From assembly GCA_036005845.1 (NCBI GenBank), contig DASYQD010000095.1, positions 1-47,355 on the forward strand: a DNA stretch of 47,355 nucleotides, read 5' to 3'. The translations under genes and the position numbers were made by a program. This stretch comes from DASYQD01 sp036005845 (lineage in GTDB: Bacteria; Acidobacteriota; Thermoanaerobaculia; Multivoradales; JAIOJS01). The notes under the pieces were generated by a model that did no database searches, was not told where the DNA came from, and was given only the letters and a program-made list of their open reading frames with translations. Positions 42,165-47,355 of the stretch are shown piece by piece. Position 1 is the first letter of the stretch. Each line of letters begins with the position of its first letter.

Positions 42165-43301
42165 TCAGCGGCCTTCGTCGGCGGCCATCGCCGCGTCGCG
42201 GAACGACTCTTTGTAGATGTCGATCACCGACTTGACGAGCGAAAAGATGAGCGGCCCGATGACGAGGCCGATGAAGCCGAACGCCTGCAGGCCGCCGAGG
42301 ACGGCGAAGAGCAGCGGGATGGCAGGCAGCTCGGCGCGGCCGCGCATCACCCACGGCCGCACCAGGTTGTCGATCGTCGAGACGACGAGCACGCCCCACA
42401 GCCCGAGAAAGATCGCCCAGCCCCAGCTCTGGTGTCCCATCGACGCCTGGATGCCGAGGTAGATCGTCGCCGGGATCCACACCACGGCGGCGCCCACCAT
42501 CGGCAGCAGCGAGAGGATTGCCGCGACCGAGCCCCAGAGCAGCGCGCCCGGCACGCCGGCGATGAGCAAACCGACCGTCGTCGCCACGCCCTGCGCCAGC
42601 GAGGTCATCACTTGGCCGCGGAACGTGGCGTCGATGACGGCCGTCAGCTTGCCGGCGATCTGGCGGTCGTAGCGGCGCGGCAGCGGCGACAGCACGGCGA
42701 GCTCGCGGAGGATCGCCGGCCCTTCGACGAAGAAGTAGAACGCCGAGAGCAGCACGAGGAAGAAGCCCAACACCATGCCGGCGAGGCCGCCGACGACCTG
42801 CGCCCCGTGGCGCGCCACCCAGCCGGGCGCCTCGCGCACCACCGGCAGCACGATGCGGTCGGCGCTCAACAGGTTGGGATCGAAGTTGGGCACGTAGCGC
42901 TTGATGAACGCCAGGCGGCCGGCGAGGTCGAACGAGGCGAGCGTCGCCTGCACGTCGCCGTGCTGCAGCCGATCGATCAACGCGTTGGCCTGCGCGATCA
43001 GCAGCAGCGTGATGAGGAAAGCCGGCAGGATGAGCAGGAAGGTGATGCCGAGCAGCATCACCGCCGCCGCCAGCCCCGAACGCCCCTTCAGCCGCCGCCG
43101 CAGCCGCTGGTACAGCGGATAGGTCAGGATGACGACGATGGCGCCGACGAGGATCGGAACCAGAAACGGCCGCAGGATGAGGAATGCCCCGACGACGACC
43201 AGGATGGCCACGAACGCGAAGGTGATGACGCCGGCGAGCTGCCACTCCCGCCGCATCTCGCGGGTCTCCTGAGGGCGCGGGGCGTCCGAGGGCTCAGCCA
43301 T
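42165..43301 (-). CDS. AI-2E family transporter (PerM/YdiK-like permease)
   Basis: 378 aa. Hydrophobic helices span the N-terminus (GVITFAFVAILVVVGAFLIL), and a soluble segment of about 90 residues (about 110-200) follows. The second half contains the family signature region, where helices ALLWGSVAAILSLLPMVGA, WAIFLGLWGVLVVSTIDN and PLLFAVLGGLQAFGFIGL are typical, ending VIGPLIFSLVKSVIDIYKE. The family exports small molecules or ions; AI-2 export itself is shown for few members. The start at 43301 is uncertain, as no ribosome site is seen; an AACGAT box lies 9 bases upstream. It is 57 bases upstream of padR on the same strand. Confidence 0.85.
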   Translation of the reverse strand: MAEPSDAPRPQETREMRREWQLAGVITFAFVAILVVVGAFLILRPFLVPILVGAIVVILTYPLYQRLRRRLKGRSGLAAAVMLLGITFLLILPAFLITLLLIAQANALIDRLQHGDVQATLASFDLAGRLAFIKRYVPNFDPNLLSADRIVLPVVREAPGWVARHGAQVVGGLAGMVLGFFLVLLSAFYFFVEGPAILRELAVLSPLPRRYDRQIAGKLTAVIDATFRGQVMTSLAQGVATTVGLLIAGVPGALLWGSVAAILSLLPMVGAAVVWIPATIYLGIQASMGHQSWGWAIFLGLWGVLVVSTIDNLVRPWVMRGRAELPAIPLLFAVLGGLQAFGFIGLVIGPLIFSLVKSVIDIYKESFRDAAMAADEGR

Positions 43302-43389
43302 CGGAGAGGGATCGTTGCACAAGTACGCTCGTAGTGAGCGGAACTGAATTCCGAGCGTCCGAGGCGCGCGACCATCATCAAGGATGAGG

Positions 43390-43395
43390 TATGAT
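43390..43395 (+). promoter_or_regulatory. -10 box TATGAT of the MazEF-like module, 6 bases before the ATG
   Basis: TATGAT is five of six bases from TATAAT and is followed by TTGTAC and the ATG at 43402. A GTAT/ATAC inverted pair (43389-43392, 43411-43414) surrounds it and could be the antitoxin's own site. No clear -35 is visible. Confidence 0.4.
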
Positions 43396-43401
43396 TTGTA
43401 C

Positions 43402-43632
43402 ATGAGGGCTATACAGGTGACGTTCGACGAGGAACTGCTCGAGCAGCTCGATGCCAGCGGAGAAGTGCAGCGAGAAGGACGTTCCGCCGTGCTGCGGCGC
43501 GCGACCGCGGAATACCTTGCCAGGCAGCGCGACAGCGAGATCGCTGAGGCCTACCGGCGAGGCTACGGCGAGCATCCGGTCGACGAGGAGCTGGAGGGCT
43601 GGTCGGAGCAGGGCGTATGGCCCGAGGAGTAA
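43402..43632 (+). CDS. Ribbon-helix-helix (MazE/CopG-like) antitoxin
   Basis: 76 aa. The N-terminal AIQVTFDEELLEQLD strand and helix, followed by GRSAVLRRATAEYLARQRD, is the ribbon-helix-helix pattern. The acidic C-terminus (EELEGWSEQGVWPEE) is typical of the segment that wraps the toxin. The start at 43402 is supported by the -10 box at 43390; a longer start at 43384 would overlap it. The stop codon is 16 bases inside the toxin gene. Expected role: neutralises the adjacent endoribonuclease and represses the operon. Confidence 0.85.
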   Translation: MRAIQVTFDEELLEQLDASGEVQREGRSAVLRRATAEYLARQRDSEIAEAYRRGYGEHPVDEELEGWSEQGVWPEE

Positions 43633-43946
43633 ACCGCGGCGAGATCTGGCTGTACACGTTCAAGAGGCCGGACAAGCGGCGTCCCGTCGTGGTTCTGAGC
43701 CGGCAGAACGTCCTTGCCTTCATGCGTACTGTCATCGTCGCGCCGATTACTTCGACGATCCGCGGCATACCGAGCGAAGTTCTGGTGGGAGTCGAGGAAG
43801 GGCTCAAGGCGCCGTCGGCGGTCAAGCTGGACAATGTGCAGGCCGTCGAGCAGTCGGGGCTGCACGCCTTCGTTGGCTCCCTCAGCCGCGACAAGATGCG
43901 AGATGTCTGTCGCGCCCTCGCCGTCGCCACCGGCTGTGATCCTTAG
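43617..43946 (+). CDS. MazF/PemK-family endoribonuclease toxin
   Basis: 109 aa. The SH3-like barrel motifs are present: VNRGEIWLYTFKRPDKRRPVV near the start, with the Arg of the active site, then VIVAPITSTIRGIPSEVLVG and SAVKLDNVQAVEQSGL. This is the MazF fold, which cleaves single-stranded mRNA at short sequences to arrest growth. The ATG lies in the last codons of the antitoxin gene, so expression is coupled. A stem AGCCG/CGGCT (43958-43973) follows 12 bases after the stop. Confidence 0.9.
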   Translation: MARGVNRGEIWLYTFKRPDKRRPVVVLSRQNVLAFMRTVIVAPITSTIRGIPSEVLVGVEEGLKAPSAVKLDNVQAVEQSGLHAFVGSLSRDKMRDVCRALAVATGCDP

Positions 43947-43972
43947 GTCATCGGTCGAGCCGCGTCGACGGC

Positions 43973-43978
43973 TACGAT
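43973..43978 (+). promoter_or_regulatory. -10-like box TACGAT, 8 bases before the start at 43987
   Basis: TACGAT, GTGTCGCG, ATG. No Shine-Dalgarno sequence is present. It partly overlaps the stem after the toxin gene. Confidence 0.3.
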
Positions 43979-43986
43979 GTGTCGCG

Positions 43987-45285
43987 ATGAGGCTTCGCTT
44001 CGCTGTCCTCGCCCTCTTCGTGGCACTCGCGCGCGCCGCGGGCGCCGAAGGGCCGCTCGCCATCCACGCGCCGATGGTGGGCGTGCCGGAGGCGACGGCG
44101 GGCAGCGGGCTGGCGCCAGAGGCGGCGGTGAAGATCTCGATCGACGAGCGCGGCGCGGTGACCAAGGTAGACGTGGTCTCGATCGCGCCGGCGAGCGAGT
44201 TCGACGAGCTGTTCCGCCAGGAGCTCGAGGACAAGATCTCGCTGTGGCGTTTCGCGCCGGCGCAGCGCGACGGCCGCGCCGAGGCGAGCATGCTCGACTG
44301 GCGGGTGCGCTTCCCGTCGCGGCCGGCGGGGTTGCCGATGACCGTCGACGTCACCGCCCCGCTCGTCGGCAGCGACGCCGAGCAGCGGCGCGCGGTCGTG
44401 CTGGCGCTGCCGCTCGAGCAGCGCCGCAAGCTGCTCGCGGCGCAGACGGCGACGGCGCTGCGCTTCCTCGACGCCAAGCGCAAGACCGAGGCCTCCTCGC
44501 CGCGCTTCGTGGTGCACACCGACACCGACGACCGCAAGGTGGCGGCGGTGGTCGCCAACAACCTGGAGGCGATCTTCGACGCCCTGGCGCAGGAGCTGCT
44601 GCCCGGCATCAGCCTGCAGCCCGAGGTGTACAAGGTGCAGGTCGTCGTCTTCCGCGACCGCGCCAGCTATGAGTCGCTGATCCGCGACCTGCCCGCCTAC
44701 GAATGGTCGACCGGCTTCTACAGCCCGGTGGGGCTGATCGCCTTCCACCTCGAGCAGGAGTCCAACGACGCGGTGATGAACGTGCTGCTGCACGAGGCGA
44801 CGCACGCCTTCATGGACCGCCACGTCGTGCGGCCGGGCGTGGCCCTGCCGCGCTGGCTGGGCGAGGGCTTCGCCGACTACGTCGGCAACTCGCGCATCCA
44901 GAACGGCCGCCTGCAGCCGGGCAAGACGCTGACGCGCCTGTTCGAGATGCAGTCCGGCGGCGTGTTCATCGTGCAGACGACCGCCGGCGGCCGTCTCGAC
45001 GAGGCGAAGCAGGCGCTGCGCTACGGCAAGGGGCTCGGCGTGCGCACCATGCTCGAAGCGTCGCCGCAAATCTTCTACGGCGAGAAGAGCACGCTCTACT
45101 ACGCCTCGGCCTGGCTGCTCGTCCACTACCTGCGCGACGGCGGCGCCGGTTGGGCGCAGGGGCGCTTCCCGCAGCTCGTCCTCTACCTCGCCGAGGGCTA
45201 CCCGCAGACGGCGGCGTTCCGCAGCGTCTACGGCGCGCCCGAGGCGGCCGACGCCGAGTTTCGCAAGTACGTGAAGTCCTTCTGA
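43987..45285 (+). CDS. Exported TonB-C-like / gluzincin metallopeptidase fusion (DUF1570-like)
   Basis: 432 aa. A signal peptide (RLRFAVLALFVALARAAGA) precedes a domain at about 25-115 that reads like a TonB C-terminal domain (VKISIDERGAVTKVDVVSI, then ISLWRFAPAQRDGRAEASM). The second part has the zinc motif HEATHAFMD (His269, Glu270, His273) with LGEGFADYVG 20 residues on, where Glu293 is the third ligand, as in gluzincins of the DUF1570 kind. It ends with YGAPEAADAEFRKYVKSF, a motif seen in such peptidases. The fusion suggests a peptidase acting at the cell envelope. The start at 43987 is chosen for its signal peptide and -10 box. Confidence 0.8.
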   Translation: MRLRFAVLALFVALARAAGAEGPLAIHAPMVGVPEATAGSGLAPEAAVKISIDERGAVTKVDVVSIAPASEFDELFRQELEDKISLWRFAPAQRDGRAEASMLDWRVRFPSRPAGLPMTVDVTAPLVGSDAEQRRAVVLALPLEQRRKLLAAQTATALRFLDAKRKTEASSPRFVVHTDTDDRKVAAVVANNLEAIFDALAQELLPGISLQPEVYKVQVVVFRDRASYESLIRDLPAYEWSTGFYSPVGLIAFHLEQESNDAVMNVLLHEATHAFMDRHVVRPGVALPRWLGEGFADYVGNSRIQNGRLQPGKTLTRLFEMQSGGVFIVQTTAGGRLDEAKQALRYGKGLGVRTMLEASPQIFYGEKSTLYYASAWLLVHYLRDGGAGWAQGRFPQLVLYLAEGYPQTAAFRSVYGAPEAADAEFRKYVKSF

Positions 45286-45298
45286 CCTGCCGCGCCGC

Positions 45299-46717
45299 TC
45301 AAGGCTTGGCGTTGAAGATGGCGTTCTCGCGTGCCGCCGCGGCGGCGTCGCCTAGCTTCGTGTAGCAGCCGGCCAGGTAGTAGTGCGTGTCGCGCTTGTC
45401 GGGCTGCAGCTCGAGGGTGCGGCGTAGCGCGGCGACGGCGTCGCGGCAGCGCTCGAGATGGAAGAGGGCGATGCCGCGCTTGTAGTGGCTCTCGACCCGC
45501 GCCGGGTTGACGGCGATCGCTTCGCCGAGCGCATTCGCCGCCTCCTCCCAGCGCTCGAGCTTGAACGCCGCGGCGCCGAGGTTGTACCAGGCGGGCTCGG
45601 CGTAGTCGGTGCCGCCGAGCTGCGGCGCGGCGCGGGCGAGCAGGTCGCGCGCGCCCTGGGCGTCGCCGGCGCCGAGCAGGTCGCTGCCCTCCTCGAAGAG
45701 CGGCAGCGGATCGGTGAGCGACTCGCGCCGCGCCGCCACGGCCTGCGCCTGCGCGGCGCGCTCCTCGGCAGTGCCGTAGAGGTGGAGCAGGGCGAGCTGC
45801 GCCTCGGCCTGGTTGGGATCGTGCGCGAGGACGCGGTGGAAGATCTGCTGCGCCTGATCGTCGCGGCCGGCATCGCGCAGCGCCCACGCGGCATCGACGA
45901 GCGTGCTGACGTAGCGGCTCGCCGTTGCGGGCTCGAGGCCGGGCACGGGAGGAGGCGGCGGCGTCAGCAGCTCGATCTGCCGGGTCATCTCGTCGAAGCG
46001 GCCGAGATGGGCGAGCGCCCTCACGTAGTGCTCGCGCAACGGCGTCGGCGTGTCGGGCTCCTTCAGCATCGGAGCCAGCAGGTCGGCGAGGCTCGCCCAC
46101 CGCGTCAGCGCGATGTCGAGGTAGATGGCGCGCCAGCGCAGCTCGTCGGACGGCTGCAAGGCCAGCAGCCGCGCCAGCGTGTCGCGCGCCGCCTCGTACT
46201 TGCCGCGACGCTGCTGCAGCTCCGAGGTGACGTCGAGCAGCTCGACCAAGCCGGGCCGCGAGGCCTTGTCGTCGGCGGGGGCGAAGTGGGCGAGCCGCCG
46301 CTCGAGCGCGGCGAGGAAGAGATCGTCGTCGCCCGGGATGCCCGTCGAAGCAATCTGCGTAAGCAGACCGTCGGGGAGCTCGAAGGCCGCGTCGGCGAGT
46401 CTTCCGGCCAAACGGTCGCGCAGGGCCGCGGCGCGTTCGGGCGGATAGGCGCCGGCGCGCAGCAGCGGCAGCATGGCGGCGAGAGCCGGCAGCTCGCACC
46501 CCGGCAGGTCGAGTGCCGCCTCGAGCTTCGCGCGCGCCGCTGCGGTATCGGCGCCGTTGCCGGCGATACGCGCGGCGCGCACGGCCTCGACGCAGGCGAT
46601 CGGCGGCAGCCCGCCGGCCGGGGGCACCGGTGGTGGCGCGGGCGTTTGCGCCCGGGCGGCTGCGGTCGCGGCGCATGCCGTCGTCACCGCGCACAGCATC
46701 GTCCATCCACGGCTCAT
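45299..46717 (-). CDS. Exported TPR-repeat protein
   Basis: 472 aa. The signal peptide (MLCAVTTACAATAAARAQTP) is followed by a Pro-rich linker. The rest is alpha-helical tetratricopeptide-like repeats; the clearest are in the C-terminal third (EPAWYNLGAAAFKLERWEEA, ESHYKRGIALFHLERCRDAV, DTHYYLAGCYTKLGDAAAA). A central linker PPPPPVP separates two repeat blocks. TPR arrays mediate protein binding, so it is probably an envelope scaffold. The start at 46717 lies 7 bases after TACCAT, and a longer upstream frame to 46816 is rejected. It converges on the metallopeptidase fusion, 14 bases away. Confidence 0.82.
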   Translation of the reverse strand: MSRGWTMLCAVTTACAATAAARAQTPAPPPVPPAGGLPPIACVEAVRAARIAGNGADTAAARAKLEAALDLPGCELPALAAMLPLLRAGAYPPERAAALRDRLAGRLADAAFELPDGLLTQIASTGIPGDDDLFLAALERRLAHFAPADDKASRPGLVELLDVTSELQQRRGKYEAARDTLARLLALQPSDELRWRAIYLDIALTRWASLADLLAPMLKEPDTPTPLREHYVRALAHLGRFDEMTRQIELLTPPPPPVPGLEPATASRYVSTLVDAAWALRDAGRDDQAQQIFHRVLAHDPNQAEAQLALLHLYGTAEERAAQAQAVAARRESLTDPLPLFEEGSDLLGAGDAQGARDLLARAAPQLGGTDYAEPAWYNLGAAAFKLERWEEAANALGEAIAVNPARVESHYKRGIALFHLERCRDAVAALRRTLELQPDKRDTHYYLAGCYTKLGDAAAAARENAIFNAKP

Positions 46718-46724
46718 CGGCGCA

Positions 46725-46730
46725 ATGGTA
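46725..46730 (-). promoter_or_regulatory. -10-like box TACCAT, 7 bases before the start at 46717
   Basis: The minus strand reads TACCAT, TGCGCCG, ATG. No Shine-Dalgarno sequence is present. Confidence 0.35.
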
Positions 46731-46833
46731 GCCGGGCCGCAACATCGCCCAGCGTTTCGCGTACCTCTAGACTCGGAGACACACCGGCCTCGGCCATCCC
46801 CCATCGCCCTCAGCACAGCCAGGGAGAGTCACG

Positions 46834-47355
46834 ATGCACAAGTTTCGGCTAGCACGGTTCGCGGCAGCGCTGCTTCTGGTCTGCGGTTCCACCGCCGCGT
46901 GGGCGGCCGACCAGCCGGCGGGCGACAAGCCCGACAAGAAGGCCGAGGCGCCGCCGGAGCCGCGCAAGTTCACCAGCGAGCACCGGCTGCAGGCCGCCGG
47001 CACCGACATCACCTACACGGCCACCGCCGAGGACGTCTATCTCAAGGACGCCGACGACAAGCCGACGGCGACGTTCTTCGCCATCTCGTACGTCAAGAAG
47101 GGCGTCGCGCGTCCCGAGGACCGGCCGGTCACCTTCGTCTTCAACGGCGGCCCGGGCTCGGCCTCGATCTGGCTGCACTTCGGGCTCGTCGGGCCGCGTC
47201 TCATCGACCTGCCGAGCGACGCCTCCGACCCGGGCGGCCCGCCGTACAAGCTCAAGGACAACCCGTGGACGATCCTGCGCGCGACCGACATCGTGTTCGT
47301 CGACCCGGTCGGCACCGGCTTCAGCCACGCCATGGGTGAGAAGAAGGACAAGGAC
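46834..47355 (+). CDS. S10 (serine carboxypeptidase-like) peptidase, N-terminal part
   Basis: 174 codons before the right edge. The signal peptide (FRLARFAAALLLVCGSTAAW) is followed by a Lys/Asp/Pro-rich linker. The catalytic domain starts with TATFFAISYVKKGV. The S10 motifs FVFNGGPGSASIWLHFG (oxyanion hole) and IVFVDPVGTGFSHA are clear. The catalytic Ser, Asp and His lie beyond the window. AGGGAG is 7 bases before the ATG. It should be an exported carboxypeptidase, adding to the peptide-degrading set here. Confidence 0.9.
   Translation, partial: MHKFRLARFAAALLLVCGSTAAWAADQPAGDKPDKKAEAPPEPRKFTSEHRLQAAGTDITYTATAEDVYLKDADDKPTATFFAISYVKKGVARPEDRPVTFVFNGGPGSASIWLHFGLVGPRLIDLPSDASDPGGPPYKLKDNPWTILRATDIVFVDPVGTGFSHAMGEKKDKD

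Noticed and set aside
1..47355. tRNA, rRNA, CRISPR array, insertion sequence or phage genes
   Set aside because: No cloverleaf-like sequences, regularly spaced repeats, transposases or integrases were seen by eye on either strand.

Overview
The window is 47.4 kb of very GC-rich bacterial chromosome with dense coding on both strands. I see no rRNA, tRNA, CRISPR array, insertion sequence or phage gene. Three very large orphan ABC permeases of the duplicated MacB/FtsX type (ADOP-like), one of them behind a PadR regulator, together with many secreted peptidases (M13, M16, M64, S10, an S1-like protease and a TonB-C-like/gluzincin fusion), suggest Acidobacteriota or a close relative. This is inferred from gene content; there is no phylogenetic marker in the window.

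Layout. 1-2229 (minus): an operon of unknown exported proteins. 2314-6297: a GH13 enzyme with a degenerate first motif and two unrecognised membrane proteins, one with an internal duplication. 6388-10002: a small redox/secondary-metabolism group, an orphan MbtH protein followed by an L-amino-acid-oxidase-like flavoenzyme, divergent from an FAD monooxygenase. 9977-11643 (minus): an accessory-looking patch with a frameshifted TonB-C-like protein and an overlapping pair of a PD-(D/E)XK nuclease-like protein and a MbcA/ParS/Xre-type antitoxin. 11689-14673: a six-heme secreted cytochrome c. 14816-16046: a trypsin-fold protease and a tiny partner resembling the N-terminal domain usually fused to such proteases. 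16284-19772: an orphan KR-DH polyketide-synthase piece followed by a DUF1702 protein. 19936-22586: a cupredoxin-like protein and a Tat-exported multicopper oxidase. 22646-25958 (minus): a chitosanase/lysozyme-like protein with a peptidoglycan-binding domain, then a CDGSH protein coupled to malate synthase.

26005-41725 contains three ADOP permeases interleaved with M64, M13 and M16 peptidases and a DUF4143 ATPase. 41754-43301 has the PadR gene with a striking nested palindrome, and an AI-2E-type permease. 43402-43946 is a MazEF-like module. 43987 to the end holds a TonB-C-like/metallopeptidase fusion, a TPR protein and the start of an S10 carboxypeptidase.

A recurring feature is the way genes start. 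About half have good Shine-Dalgarno sequences (GGAGG type). About ten have none and instead carry a TANNNT-like -10 box ending 5-8 bases before the start codon, which predicts leaderless mRNAs. The clearest is padR, with TTGACA, a 17-base spacer, GACAAT, 6 bases and ATG, all inside or touching a 34-bp nested palindrome.

The candidates most worth following as undescribed systems are the nuclease/DUF2384 pair (10778-11643), the KR-DH/DUF1702 pair (16284-19772), the split protease/prodomain pair (14816-16046) and the MbtH/oxidase group (6388-10002).
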